A stretch of DNA of 64,000 nt from Gaetbulibacter sp. S0825 (GCF_011777505.1 NZ_JAATJT010000001.1:434001-498000), one strand, 5' to 3'. Counted from the first letter of the stretch, positions 17,127 to 26,623 are shown. The notes: a model not told the origin generated them from the letters alone. A program made the numbers and translations.

Positions 17127-18485
17127 TTACACAATGAAATCAACCAAATCCTCAATCTTTGAAATAAGTTGAATTTTAATAGCTGTGCTTTTTAATGAAA
17201 TCTTATTGTATTTAGATACAAAAATGGTAGAAAACCCTAGTTTTTCAGCCTCTAAAATACGTTGTTCCACGCGTTGTACAGGGCGAATTTCTCCTGATAA
17301 ACCAACCTCAGCCGCAAAACAAAAGTCTTTTTGAAGTGCTTCGTCTTCATTGGAAGATAAAATAGCGGCAACAACAGCCAAGTCAATTGCTGGGTCGTCA
17401 ACAGTAATGCCTCCTGTAATATTTAAAAACACATCTTTAGCACCTAAGCGAAAACCTGCACGTTTTTCTAAAACAGCTAAAAGCATATTTAAGCGTTTGG
17501 CATTAAAACCTGTTGCTGAACGTTGTGGTGTGCCATAAACTGCAGTACTTACTAAAGCTTGGACTTCAATCATTAAAGGTCGCATACCTTCTAAAGTCGC
17601 AGCTACAGCGTTTCCTGATAATTCTTCGTCTTTTTTAGAAATAAGTATTTCGGAAGGATTTGATACTTCTCGTAATCCAGAACCTTGCATTTCATAAATA
17701 CCAAGCTCATTGGTAGAGCCAAAACGATTTTTATTGGCTCTTAAAATTCTAAATACATGATTTCTATCTCCTTCAAATTGCAAAACTGTGTCGACCATGT
17801 GCTCTAATATTTTCGGACCAGCAATGTTTCCATCCTTTGTTATATGGCCTATAAGTACAACTGGAGTAGCAGTTTCTTTGGCAAATTTTATAAGCTCAGT
17901 AGTACATTCTTTTATTTGAGAAATACTTCCTGAAGATGATTCAATATAATCACTATGCAATGTTTGAATGGAATCTACCACCACAATATCTGGTTCTAAA
18001 GCTTCTATTTGCTTAAAGATATTTTGAGTTTTAGTTTCAGTTAATATGTAGCAATTACTGCTATTTGGGTTTATACGTTCTGCACGCATTTTTATTTGTT
18101 TCTGACTTTCTTCACCAGATACGTATAAGGTTTTGTATGGCAATTTTAAAGCTATTTGAAGCAATAAGGTACTTTTCCCAATTCCTGGTTCGCCTCCTAA
18201 AAGTGTTAAAGAACCTGGAACAATTCCACCACCAAGAACACGATTGAATTCAGCATCACCAGTTTGCATACGTGCTTCTTGCGATACATCAATTTCGTTA
18301 ATCAACAAGGGTTTTGAAACTCGTTTTGATGAATTTGAAGGTGTTTTCCAATCACTTTTTTCGGCTTTTTGAATCACTTCTTCGGCAATGGTATTCCACT
18401 CTTTACATGCAGAACATTGTCCTTGCCATTTTGAAAACTGATTGCCACAATTTTGGCAAAAAAATGTTGTTTTTACCTTTGCCAT
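17127..18485 (-). CDS. radA: DNA repair protein RadA (Sms)
   Basis: RecA-like ATPase that promotes branch migration in recombination. 452 residues with the standard layout: zinc finger CQNCGNQFSKWQGQCSACKEW at the N-terminus (two CxxC pairs), Walker A GGEPGIGKSTLLLQ at about 92-105, the RadA-specific KNRFGSTNELGIYEM, and a C-terminal Lon-like domain (NITGGITVDDPAIDLAVVAAI). The stop is 10 bases before the small membrane protein gene. The start directly abuts the stop of the esterase-like gene upstream (18486). Confidence 0.97.
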   Translation of the reverse strand: MAKVKTTFFCQNCGNQFSKWQGQCSACKEWNTIAEEVIQKAEKSDWKTPSNSSKRVSKPLLINEIDVSQEARMQTGDAEFNRVLGGGIVPGSLTLLGGEPGIGKSTLLLQIALKLPYKTLYVSGEESQKQIKMRAERINPNSSNCYILTETKTQNIFKQIEALEPDIVVVDSIQTLHSDYIESSSGSISQIKECTTELIKFAKETATPVVLIGHITKDGNIAGPKILEHMVDTVLQFEGDRNHVFRILRANKNRFGSTNELGIYEMQGSGLREVSNPSEILISKKDEELSGNAVAATLEGMRPLMIEVQALVSTAVYGTPQRSATGFNAKRLNMLLAVLEKRAGFRLGAKDVFLNITGGITVDDPAIDLAVVAAILSSNEDEALQKDFCFAAEVGLSGEIRPVQRVEQRILEAEKLGFSTIFVSKYNKISLKSTAIKIQLISKIEDLVDFIV

Positions 18486-19634
18486 TTAATATCCGAAATC
18501 TCTCTTTATTGCATCTGCTCTTTCCATCATTTCATCTTTGGTGTAACCACCAATCTCTTCTAAAATATAAGCCGATTTATAGGTACGCATAGCTTTTTTA
18601 GGTTCGCCCGTTTCTTCGTAAAAACGCCCTAAATAATAATTTCCTAATAATGTGTCTGGATATTCTTTTCTAGCAAGTTTACCAAGGGATTCGTATTCAT
18701 CATACGCTTTGTTTTTTTCAATAGCTGCAGCTATTGCTTTAAAGTCGTTAACGAGCACTTGTTTTTCTATATTAAACAACTCATTTATCATTTCGTATTT
18801 TTCATTCAAATACGCTACAGGTGAAGTTTCTAAAGTTAAAATACGCTCGGTATACTCCTTTTTACTAATAGGTTGAAACACAAAAAACATACTTTCTAAA
18901 GCATTTGGTATAGCATGAGCTGGCAACGAATAGTGCGTTGGTCCGTCAAACTCATTAAAACCAAAAAATATGTTCTTGTTTTCTAATGCAGATAATCTTG
19001 TATTTAAAACATTTGCGTCTTCTCTCAATGGTTTTATATCGTTAGTTGAAGTAGCCAAATAGTAAAATATTTTTCTTTCTATTTCGCTAAGCCTCGTTGG
19101 TAAATTATCAAGCATGCTTATTGCTAAGTCTGGACTTAAAGCCATATAAGCATTAAAAAGCGGTTCTTTTTTAAATAGGAAATAGTTTATAAAATTGGCT
19201 GTTTCGCCATGTCCAACTGCTACTCTAAAATTAGCTGTTCTATATTTATCTTCAATGTATGGAATAAGCTCCATACCAATAAACTCAAAGAATTTTGCTC
19301 CTGATTCTACTGGAAAATAGGTTTGGTCGGAGTAATGATTGTCTTCGCCCCTTGAATCAACTTGATTAATTCCTACCACAATTGCTTCTGGCATATCTTC
19401 CCAATAAGAGTAATAATCAACGTTTCCTGCTACAGGCTCGAATAAGTAATCCCCATCAAACACTATGAATATAGGATATAGCTTTTCTGTATTTTCTTCG
19501 TAATTTCTCGGTAATTGAATTTTTAATTCTCTTGAGGTACCTAGTTTTGCCGATTGAAACTCTTCGTATATTGTTTGTGAATTTACAAGGCCAAAACTAA
19601 GAAAGGCAATGAACGTGGTTAGCTTGATTTTCAT
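18486..19634 (-). CDS. exported esterase-like alpha/beta-hydrolase fold protein lacking the nucleophile Ser
   Basis: 382 residues from the ATG at 19634, which starts a signal peptide (MKIKLTTFIAFLSFGLVNSQ); the ATG at 19673 adds 13 residues without sense. Residues 25-280 follow the Esterase D / Fes pattern: RELKIQLPRNYEENTEKLYPIFIVFDGDYLF (in parts), YYSYWEDMPEAIVVGI, then NFRVAVGHGETANFINYF at the nucleophile elbow, MALSPDLAI, and a C-terminal THYSLP. In active members the elbow reads GHSxGG; here it is GHGETA, with Gly in place of the nucleophile Ser. The last about 90 residues (LARKEYPDTLLGNYYLGRFYEETGEPKKAMRTYKSAY) look like a TPR-type helical repeat. It abuts radA directly. Probably a binding protein rather than an active esterase. 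Confidence 0.8.
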   Translation of the reverse strand: MKIKLTTFIAFLSFGLVNSQTIYEEFQSAKLGTSRELKIQLPRNYEENTEKLYPIFIVFDGDYLFEPVAGNVDYYSYWEDMPEAIVVGINQVDSRGEDNHYSDQTYFPVESGAKFFEFIGMELIPYIEDKYRTANFRVAVGHGETANFINYFLFKKEPLFNAYMALSPDLAISMLDNLPTRLSEIERKIFYYLATSTNDIKPLREDANVLNTRLSALENKNIFFGFNEFDGPTHYSLPAHAIPNALESMFFVFQPISKKEYTERILTLETSPVAYLNEKYEMINELFNIEKQVLVNDFKAIAAAIEKNKAYDEYESLGKLARKEYPDTLLGNYYLGRFYEETGEPKKAMRTYKSAYILEEIGGYTKDEMMERADAIKRDFGY

Positions 19635-19701
19635 TTTAATTCGATTTGAGATTAATAATGGCAAGGTACACATTTAGGGCTAAAAATGGAAGTGTTTTAA
19701 G

Positions 19702-20673
19702 TTAGCTCGTTTGTGTTTTTTCTCGGTTTTTATTGTAGATAGGTAAAAATAGTAACGATAAACCTCCCAAAACAATTACCATTAAAGTTTGTGCTGTCCA
19801 CATAATCCACCCAAATGCCATACCAGCATCTTCAGCAATTCCGAAAATTGAAAAAGCTAAAAAAATAGCTACTGGATACGAACCAACACCTCCGTTTGTT
19901 GCTGCAATACTAAAACTTCCTGAAATAAAGCCAATTAAAATAGCTGCAAGCGGGATTCCCGATGTTTCGTCTACTGCAAATGTTGTCACATAAAACATTA
20001 GGACATACATAAGCCAAATAAACAATGTGTGGCCTACAAATGCCCACTTTTGCTTCATTTTAAAAATGCTTAAAACACCTTCAATTAATCCTACAACAAA
20101 ACCTTTGATTTTCAATGCAAGTTTAGAATTACTTCGTCTTATAAACAATACAAAAACTATAGAAATTACTATTAATCCTGCAACTCCAATAAGGATTTTA
20201 TTAGGGTCAAACCGTTCAGCAAAAAAATCATATATATACTCAAATTCCAGAAAAAGTGTTATAGCTATTATTAGTAGCATCATTACTAAATCTGCAATAC
20301 GCTCAGCAACTATAGTTCCAAAACCCTTTTCAAACGGTATACCTTCATAATTGGCAACTATTGAAGCTCTTGATATTTCTCCTGCTCTTGGTATGGTGTA
20401 ATTAATAAGATATGCTGCCATAACTGCCATGAAGCTATTTGGAATATGCAATTTATAACCCATTGGGTTAATCATAAACTTCCAACGATAGGCACGCGAT
20501 AAATGACTTAAAACACCGAGTAAAACGCCTAAACCTATCCATGTATAATTTGCTTCTTTGAAATAAGAAAGAAGCTCAGACATTGGCATTTTTGACAAAG
20601 AATACCAGATCAATACTACTCCCAAGATTAAAGGAAGTATTATTTTAATAACATTCTTTGTTTGTTTGCTCAA
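19702..20673 (-). CDS. flippase-like/lysylphosphatidylglycerol synthase transmembrane family protein
   Basis: 323 residues with about 8 hydrophobic segments, of the UPF0104/YbhN type (the flippase-like TM domain of MprF). Typical blocks are LSHLSRAYRWKFMINPMGYK near 57-76, YLINYTIPRAGEISRASIV at about 89-107, and the glycine-rich FISGSFSIAATNGGVGSYPVAIF near 249-271. No soluble aminoacyl-transferase domain is attached, so only a lipid-translocation or glycosyl-transfer helper role can be guessed. It starts 4 bases after panD and closes the panC-panD-flippase run. Confidence 0.87.
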   Translation of the reverse strand: MSKQTKNVIKIILPLILGVVLIWYSLSKMPMSELLSYFKEANYTWIGLGVLLGVLSHLSRAYRWKFMINPMGYKLHIPNSFMAVMAAYLINYTIPRAGEISRASIVANYEGIPFEKGFGTIVAERIADLVMMLLIIAITLFLEFEYIYDFFAERFDPNKILIGVAGLIVISIVFVLFIRRSNSKLALKIKGFVVGLIEGVLSIFKMKQKWAFVGHTLFIWLMYVLMFYVTTFAVDETSGIPLAAILIGFISGSFSIAATNGGVGSYPVAIFLAFSIFGIAEDAGMAFGWIMWTAQTLMVIVLGGLSLLFLPIYNKNREKTQTS

Positions 20674-20677
20674 TGAT

Positions 20678-21028
20678 TTATTTTAATAAATTGGTATTCT
20701 CGTCTGGGAACACCAAAGATGGTTTAAAAGTTTTGGCTTCTTCAATATCCATAAATGCATAGGTTATTAAAATAAGCGTATCACCTACAGCAACCTTCCT
20801 CGCTGCAGCACCATTTAAGGTTATTTCTCCACTATTTCTAGGGCCTGGAATAACATAGGTGTCAAGACGCTCTCCATTGTCATTGTTCACAATTTGAACT
20901 TTTTCACCTTGAATAATATTGGCAGCCTCCATTAAGTCTTCATCTATGGTGATGCTGCCTATATAGTTTAGGTCGGCACCTGTACATTTAACTCTATGGA
21001 TTTTTGATTTTACAACTTGTATTTGCAT
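20678..21028 (-). CDS. panD: aspartate 1-decarboxylase (pyruvoyl-dependent)
   Basis: Makes beta-alanine from L-aspartate for pantothenate and CoA synthesis. 116 residues, usual length. The proenzyme self-cleaves between Gly24 and Ser25 in NYIGSITID to form the pyruvoyl group; [20 protein letters not shown] is the conserved C-terminal core. It lies 13 bases downstream of panC, whose product uses the beta-alanine, so the two genes supply one reaction. The start is fixed by [12 protein letters not shown], the standard N-terminus. Confidence 0.97.
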   Translation of the reverse strand: MQIQVVKSKIHRVKCTGADLNYIGSITIDEDLMEAANIIQGEKVQIVNNDNGERLDTYVIPGPRNSGEITLNGAAARKVAVGDTLILITYAFMDIEEAKTFKPSLVFPDENTNLLK

Positions 21029-21041
21029 TGGGCAAAGGTAA

Positions 21042-21893
21042 TTAATTTAGTGCGATATTATCTATAAGTCTTATCTCTCCAGCATAAACTGCAATAAACG
21101 CACGGTATTTTTTTGATTGTGATTTTCTTTTTACTGGCTTTAAGGTTTCTATGTCGGCAATTATAAAATATTCTAACTCTAAAAGTTGATTTTTTTCAAA
21201 TTGCTTTTTAACCCATTCCGTTACTTTTGTAGCACTTTTTGTGCCAAATTTTTTCTTGGCTTCTTGTAAGGTTCTAAAAATGAATGGTGCTGCTTTTTTA
21301 TATTCTGGAAGTAGCCTTTCATTTCTTGAGCTCATTGCCAAACCTGTAGTTTCACGATGAATTTTACACCCAACAATTTTTACTGGTAAGTTATTCTTAT
21401 CTACTAACTTTCTAATGATTTGTAATTGCTGAAAATCTTTTTCTCCAAAATATGCTCTATCTGGAGTCACAATTTCAAATAATCGTTTCACAATAGTTCC
21501 AACACCGTCAAAATGACCGTCTCTAAATTCACCTTCCATTTCATGTTCTAATCCATCAAAATCAAATCTTTTAGCTTTAGGATGTTTCCCATAAATATCT
21601 TCAACTGTAGGAGCATACACAAAAATTTTTGAATCGGATACTGTTTTTAAGAGTTCTACATCTCTGTCTAATGTTCTAGGGTAATTTTTAAGGTCTTTTT
21701 GGTTATCAAACTGTGTTGGATTTACAAAAATGCTCACAAAAACAACATCATTTTCTTGTAAAGCTTTCTTTATTAAAGATAAATGACCTTTATGCAATGC
21801 ACCCATAGTAGGTACAAACCCAATAGAAGTATCATTTTTTCTAAGGTCCAATATTATGTCTCCAATATGTTCTTTTGAGTTTGCTACTTGCAT
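21042..21893 (-). CDS. panC: pantoate--beta-alanine ligase
   Basis: Last step of pantothenate synthesis: pantoate + beta-alanine + ATP. 283 residues. Signatures: [19 protein letters not shown] (HxGH type, residues about 26-44), [35 protein letters not shown] and the MSSRNERL loop (KMSKS equivalent) at about 179-186. First gene of panC-panD-flippase. A -7 element (TATGTTTG) is placed 23 bases upstream of the ATG, divergent from the promoter of the GT5-like gene. Confidence 0.97.
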   Translation of the reverse strand: MQVANSKEHIGDIILDLRKNDTSIGFVPTMGALHKGHLSLIKKALQENDVVFVSIFVNPTQFDNQKDLKNYPRTLDRDVELLKTVSDSKIFVYAPTVEDIYGKHPKAKRFDFDGLEHEMEGEFRDGHFDGVGTIVKRLFEIVTPDRAYFGEKDFQQLQIIRKLVDKNNLPVKIVGCKIHRETTGLAMSSRNERLLPEYKKAAPFIFRTLQEAKKKFGTKSATKVTEWVKKQFEKNQLLELEYFIIADIETLKPVKRKSQSKKYRAFIAVYAGEIRLIDNIALN

Positions 21894-21916
21894 TTTATAA
21901 AAAAATTAACAGCGTG

Positions 21917-21962
21917 CAAACATAATATATTACTATTAATCTGCATAATTTTTGTAATTTTG
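21917..21962. promoter_or_regulatory. divergent promoters for panC and the GT5-like gene
   Basis: Minus strand TATGTTTG at 21917-21924 serves panC; plus strand TAATTTTG at 21955-21962 serves the gene at 22000. Both are perfect TAnnTTTG elements, 30 bases apart and back to back. Neither has a convincing TTTG 19 bases upstream. Confidence 0.5.
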
Positions 21963-21999
21963 CGTGTTTTTTATTCTAAAAATTAAAGCAGAAGCGTTT

Positions 22000-22809
22000 A
22001 TGAAAGATAAGAGAATATTGTATGTGTCCTCTGAAGTAGTGCCATATTTACCTGAGACAGAGATTTCTTCAATGTCCTTTGAGGCACCAAGAATGGTAAA
22101 CAAACAAGGAGGTCAAATACGAATATTCATGCCTAGATATGGAAACATTAACGAAAGAAGGCATCAACTTCATGAAGTAATTCGCTTATCTGGAATAAAT
22201 TTGGTGATTAATGACTTAGATATGCCATTAATAATAAAAGTGGCTTCTATCCCAAAAGAAAGAATTCAGGTTTACTTTATTGACAACGAAGAGTATTTTA
22301 AAAGAAAGGCAACATTAACTGACGAAAATGGTAAGTTGTTTGGAGATAATGACGAGCGCGCTATTTTCTTTGCAAAAGGTGTCATTGAAACTGTTAAAAA
22401 ACTAAATTGGGCACCAGATATTATTCATGTACATGGATGGTTAGCATCATTACTTCCACTTTACCTAAAAGAATATTACAAAGATGAACCGCTTTTTAAC
22501 GAAAGTAAAATAGTGACCTCATTATACAATCAAAGTTTTGATGACTCGTTAAATAAAGAAATGATAAACAAGATAAAGTTTGATAATATTGAAGAATCAG
22601 CAATAAAAACTTTAGAAACACCTACTTACAATAACCTTATGAAAGTAGCTGTAGATTATTCGGACGCATTGATTGTTGGGTCTGAAAATATGCCTGATGA
22701 ATTACAAGACTATTTAAAAAATTGCAATAAACCAGTCTTAGAATATCAATACCCAGATGAATTTGCTGAAGCTTATACAGCATTTTACAACACCCAAGTT
22801 TTAAGCTAG
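22000..22809 (+). CDS. glycogen/starch synthase-like protein, N-terminal GT5 domain only
   Basis: 269 residues from the ATG at 22000; the ATG at 21964 lies at the predicted transcription start and I reject it. The opening KRILYVSSEVVPYLPETE and the later WAPDIIHVHGWLASLLPLYLK match the N-terminal Rossmann domain of GT5 glycogen synthases. Full enzymes have about 470-500 residues and a second Rossmann domain with the nucleotide-binding residues; that half is absent and the next gene follows 7 bases on. The ADP-glucose-binding KxGGL motif is replaced by PETEISSMSFE. Catalysis as glycogen synthase is therefore doubtful. Such short proteins next to DUF4270 and glmS are, in my memory, conserved in Flavobacteriaceae, so this is probably a stable family rather than a fresh truncation. 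Confidence 0.85.
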   Translation: MKDKRILYVSSEVVPYLPETEISSMSFEAPRMVNKQGGQIRIFMPRYGNINERRHQLHEVIRLSGINLVINDLDMPLIIKVASIPKERIQVYFIDNEEYFKRKATLTDENGKLFGDNDERAIFFAKGVIETVKKLNWAPDIIHVHGWLASLLPLYLKEYYKDEPLFNESKIVTSLYNQSFDDSLNKEMINKIKFDNIEESAIKTLETPTYNNLMKVAVDYSDALIVGSENMPDELQDYLKNCNKPVLEYQYPDEFAEAYTAFYNTQVLS

Positions 22810-22816
22810 AAAACAC

Positions 22817-24607
22817 ATGAAAAAGAATAAAATTTTATTAAAAAACATAGCCCTTTTGGCTGTAATAGTTACCATATTTGCTGCCTGTGAAAGAGATTTT
22901 GCAAGTTTAGATTCAGATGTGGTAAACTCTGAAAATACGACACATTTCAATGCAGATGTTGTAACGTACCCAATTGTGACCTATAATAAAAAGATTACAC
23001 CTTTTCAATCTAATAGACTTCCTTCAAACTTAATTGGCTATTATGACGACCCTATTTTTGGAAGTTACTCTGCAAATTTTGTTGGACAACTTTCTCCAAA
23101 TATCTTTAATCCTCAATTTGGCGAAAATGTTGTTTTAGATTCTGTTGTACTTACAGTGCCTTATTACAGTCGAGTTACAGGAATTAATGATGGCGGAGGA
23201 TCTGACTATGTATTAGACTCAGTTTATGCTGACACTCCAATTAAACTCTCAATTTATCAAAACAACTATTTCTTAAGAGAGTTTGATCCAAATTCAGATT
23301 TAAACCAATCTCAAAAATATTATTCAAATGGAGCACTTTCAGAATCTGTTCAAATAAACTCAGCCGATTTAGAAGGACAACTTGTCTATGATGCTAACTT
23401 TATTCCAAGTGAAAAACAAATTGTTCTAAAAGGGTTTGACGAAGATGGTGAACCAGATTCTACTTTTGTAGCACCGTCCATGAGACTTCATATTAGAGAT
23501 TCTTTACATCATACTTATTGGCAACAATTACTATTTGATAAAGAAGATGAACCAGAATTAAGCAATAGAAATAATTTCCTAAACTATTTTAGAGGACTTT
23601 ACTTTAAAGCCGAAGGTATAAGTGGATCAGGCTCAATGGCAATGCTTAATTTTAACTCTTCAGATGCCAATCTTACAGTATATTATACTAGTGACAGGGA
23701 TAATACTGATGAGGATAATGATGGAATACCTGATTATGCTGATGTTGATAGTAACGGCGATAATGTAAATGATAATGGAACAGACACAGATAATGATGGT
23801 ATTAATGATACTCATGATGTAGATCAAACAGAAGGGATTGATATAAATAATAACGGTATTGACGATACCTTAGATTCTATTAAAGGTGAGTACACGATGA
23901 ATTTCTATAGAAATCTAATTAATTTAATGACCAATAATTTAATTTCAATTCCTGATGGTGATGATGCCGTAGGAGACGAAAAATTATATTTAAAAGGAGG
24001 AGAAGGCTATATGGCTGTTATAGATTTATTTAACGGAACCGTTGAAGATGAAAATGGAAATCCCGAAGATGCCTTTGATAATTTTAAAAGAGTGTTTAGA
24101 GAACAAGACGGAGAAAACATTTCAAGAAAAAGATTAATAAATGAAGCTTATTTGGAGTTTTATGTGGATCAAAGTACTGTACAAGGAAATGAACCTGATA
24201 GGGTTTTAATTTATAATCTTAGTGACAATACAGCTTTAGTAGACTATTATATCGATCAATCTGCAAGTGGCACAACAGTAAATGCTAAAATTGACCATTT
24301 AGTTCCTTTAAAAAGAGAAGACGATGATCCCGAAGGTGATGGTATTAAATACAAAATAAGAATAACCGAGCATTTAAAAAACATTTTTGTTAACGATTCA
24401 ACAAATGTTAAATTAGGTTTATCAGTAATGTCTGGAGTAGGTTCTGTCAATACTCAAGCACTTTTAGATGATAGTGATGCCAATGTGAAAGCAATACCTA
24501 ATGGAAGCCTCTTGTCATACAAAGGAACAGTGCTTTTTGGAAACAACACGACCAATGAAGCTAAAAAAGCTAAATTAACTATATATTACACCGAACCAGA
24601 AAACTAA
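22817..24607 (+). CDS. DUF4270 lipoprotein with calcium-binding TSP3-type insert
   Basis: 596 residues. Lipoprotein signal with lipobox FAACE (Cys24). The DUF4270 domain covers most of the protein (TYPIVTYNKKITPFQSNRLP near 50; YYDDPIFGSYSANFVGQ near 75). Residues about 296-356 are an Asp/Asn-rich insert with repeated DxDxDGxxD-like units (DEDNDGIPDYADVDSNGD, DTDNDGINDTHDVDQTEG, INNNGIDDTLDS), as in thrombospondin type 3 repeats that bind calcium. The protein is probably exposed on the outer membrane. It is co-transcribed with the GT5-like gene (7 bases) and glmS (5 bases). Function unknown; the location suggests a role at the cell envelope. Confidence 0.88.
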   Translation: MKKNKILLKNIALLAVIVTIFAACERDFASLDSDVVNSENTTHFNADVVTYPIVTYNKKITPFQSNRLPSNLIGYYDDPIFGSYSANFVGQLSPNIFNPQFGENVVLDSVVLTVPYYSRVTGINDGGGSDYVLDSVYADTPIKLSIYQNNYFLREFDPNSDLNQSQKYYSNGALSESVQINSADLEGQLVYDANFIPSEKQIVLKGFDEDGEPDSTFVAPSMRLHIRDSLHHTYWQQLLFDKEDEPELSNRNNFLNYFRGLYFKAEGISGSGSMAMLNFNSSDANLTVYYTSDRDNTDEDNDGIPDYADVDSNGDNVNDNGTDTDNDGINDTHDVDQTEGIDINNNGIDDTLDSIKGEYTMNFYRNLINLMTNNLISIPDGDDAVGDEKLYLKGGEGYMAVIDLFNGTVEDENGNPEDAFDNFKRVFREQDGENISRKRLINEAYLEFYVDQSTVQGNEPDRVLIYNLSDNTALVDYYIDQSASGTTVNAKIDHLVPLKREDDDPEGDGIKYKIRITEHLKNIFVNDSTNVKLGLSVMSGVGSVNTQALLDDSDANVKAIPNGSLLSYKGTVLFGNNTTNEAKKAKLTIYYTEPEN

Positions 24608-24612
24608 ATTTT

Positions 24613-26460
24613 ATGTGTGGCATTGTTGGATATATTGGACACCGAGAAGCTTACCCAATTATTTTAAATGGGCTTAAGCGTTTAGAGTACAGAGGTTATG
24701 ATAGTGCAGGAATTGCTTTATTTGATGGAAACGACATCAAGCTATCAAAAACCAAAGGAAAGGTTGACGATCTAGAAAAGCGAGTAGCCAGTGAAATATC
24801 TACACAAGGAAGTTTAGGAATTGGTCATACGCGCTGGGCAACACATGGTGTTCCTAACGATATTAATTCACATCCTCATTATTCAAATTCTGGAGATTTA
24901 GTAATTATCCATAATGGAATCATTGAGAACTACGAAGCCTTAAAAAAAGAACTTCAAAAAAGAGGTTATACTTTTAAATCTGATACAGATACAGAAGTTT
25001 TAGTAAACCTTATTGAAGATATTAAAAAAAGCAACAATGTTAGATTAGGAAAAGCAGTTCAAATAGCTTTAAATCAAGTTATTGGAGCTTATGCTATTGC
25101 TGTTTTTGATAAAACAAAACCTAATGAAATTGTAGTTGCACGTTTAGGAAGCCCATTAGCAATCGGTGTTGGTGAAGATGAGTTTTTTATAGCAAGTGAT
25201 GCTACACCTTTTATAGAATATACCAATAACGCCATTTATTTGGAAGATGAGGAAATGGCAGTAGTAAGAAGACATAAAGATGTTAAAATTCGTAAGATTA
25301 AAGATGATTCATTAGTGAATCCCTACGTTCAAGAATTGCAACTCAACCTAGAACAAATAGAAAAAGGTGGTTACGAACACTTTATGTTAAAAGAGATTTT
25401 CGAACAACCCCATGCTATAAGAGACACCTATAGAGGTCGTTTATTGAGCAAAGAAGCCATTATAAAAATGGCAGGAGTTGAAGATAACATGAAAATGTTT
25501 CTTAATGCCAATCGCATTATTATAGTGGCTTGTGGAACCTCATGGCATGCAGGCTTGGTAGCTGAGTATATATTTGAAGATTTAGCAAGAATTCCTGTTG
25601 AAGTGGAATACGCTTCAGAATTTAGATACAGAAATCCTGTAATCAATAAAAATGATGTTGTTATAGCGATATCACAATCTGGTGAAACAGCAGATACTTT
25701 AGCTGCAATTAAATTGGCTAAATCACATGGTGCATTTGTATTTGGCGTTTGTAACGTTGTAGGATCATCCATTGCTCGCGAAACAAATGCTGGTGCATAT
25801 ACACATGCTGGACCAGAAATAGGTGTGGCATCTACAAAAGCATTTACAACGCAAATTACTGTTTTAACTCTAATGGCATTAAGACTGGCCAGAGCAAAAG
25901 GCACTATGTCTAGTTCCGATTTTAGACGTCATTTAATCGAATTAGAGATGATTCCAGATAAAGTTGAGCAAGCTTTACAATCTGATGCTTATGTAAAAAC
26001 AGTAGCTGAAATTTATAAAGACGCTACAAACTTTTTGTATTTGGGTCGTGGCTATAATTTCCCTGTAGCTCTAGAGGGTGCATTAAAGCTTAAAGAAATC
26101 TCTTATATTCATGCCGAAGGTTATCCAGCTGCTGAAATGAAACATGGCCCTATAGCACTTATTGATGAAAATATGCCAATTGTTGTTATTGCTACAAAAA
26201 AGGGACACTACGAAAAAGTTGTTAGTAACATTGAAGAGATTAAAGCCAGAAAAGGTAAAATTATAGGAATCGTTACCAAAGGAGATACTAGTGTTCGCAA
26301 ATTAGCAGATCACGTTATTGAGGTTCCTGAAACAATCGAGTCACTTACTCCGCTTTTAACAACTATTCCATTGCAGTTACTGTCTTATCATATTGCTGTA
26401 ATGTTAGAAAAAAATGTCGATCAGCCTCGTAATTTGGCAAAATCCGTTACTGTAGAGTAA
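24613..26460 (+). CDS. glmS: glutamine--fructose-6-phosphate aminotransferase (isomerizing)
   Basis: Makes glucosamine-6-phosphate for peptidoglycan and lipopolysaccharide. 615 residues. N-terminal class II glutaminase with the nucleophile Cys2 (MCGIVGYIGH), GIGHTRWATHG and HNGIIENY; then two SIS sugar-isomerase domains from about 290 (ACGTSWHAG, ISQSGETADTLAA) and about 460 (LGRGYNFPVALEGALKLKE); and the C-terminal NLAKSVTVE. It is the third gene of the GT5-DUF4270-glmS run. No glmS ribozyme is expected in this phylum, and the 5-base gap leaves no room for one. Confidence 0.98.
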   Translation: MCGIVGYIGHREAYPIILNGLKRLEYRGYDSAGIALFDGNDIKLSKTKGKVDDLEKRVASEISTQGSLGIGHTRWATHGVPNDINSHPHYSNSGDLVIIHNGIIENYEALKKELQKRGYTFKSDTDTEVLVNLIEDIKKSNNVRLGKAVQIALNQVIGAYAIAVFDKTKPNEIVVARLGSPLAIGVGEDEFFIASDATPFIEYTNNAIYLEDEEMAVVRRHKDVKIRKIKDDSLVNPYVQELQLNLEQIEKGGYEHFMLKEIFEQPHAIRDTYRGRLLSKEAIIKMAGVEDNMKMFLNANRIIIVACGTSWHAGLVAEYIFEDLARIPVEVEYASEFRYRNPVINKNDVVIAISQSGETADTLAAIKLAKSHGAFVFGVCNVVGSSIARETNAGAYTHAGPEIGVASTKAFTTQITVLTLMALRLARAKGTMSSSDFRRHLIELEMIPDKVEQALQSDAYVKTVAEIYKDATNFLYLGRGYNFPVALEGALKLKEISYIHAEGYPAAEMKHGPIALIDENMPIVVIATKKGHYEKVVSNIEEIKARKGKIIGIVTKGDTSVRKLADHVIEVPETIESLTPLLTTIPLQLLSYHIAVMLEKNVDQPRNLAKSVTVE

Positions 26461-26529
26461 ATTTCTTATTTAAAATTAATCCAAATTCAAATTTTTAAGA
26501 TAATCGCTATCTAAAAAGTCTTATATTGT

Positions 26530-26578
26530 ATTATGCAACTTACTATGCGTGCATAATTGTTTTATTTTTTTATATTGC
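26530..26578 (+). promoter_or_regulatory. dyad and candidate promoter upstream of the TonB receptor
   Basis: ATTATGCA (26530-26537) and TGCATAAT (26550-26557) form a perfect 8-bp-arm dyad with a 12-base spacer. TATATTGC at 26571-26578 resembles a -7 element with one T missing. The dyad centre would fall at about -42, where activators often bind. Confidence 0.45.
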
Positions 26579-26623
26579 AGTGCCTAGTTAAAAGCAATTA
26601 CTAAAATTTAATTAATACCCAAT

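Noticed and set aside
24608-24612. Possible glmS ribozyme upstream of glmS
   Set aside because: Only five bases separate the preceding stop from the glmS ATG.
25428-25904. 158-codon minus frame inside glmS
   Set aside because: Opposite strand of a highly conserved gene; no start context and no known family.
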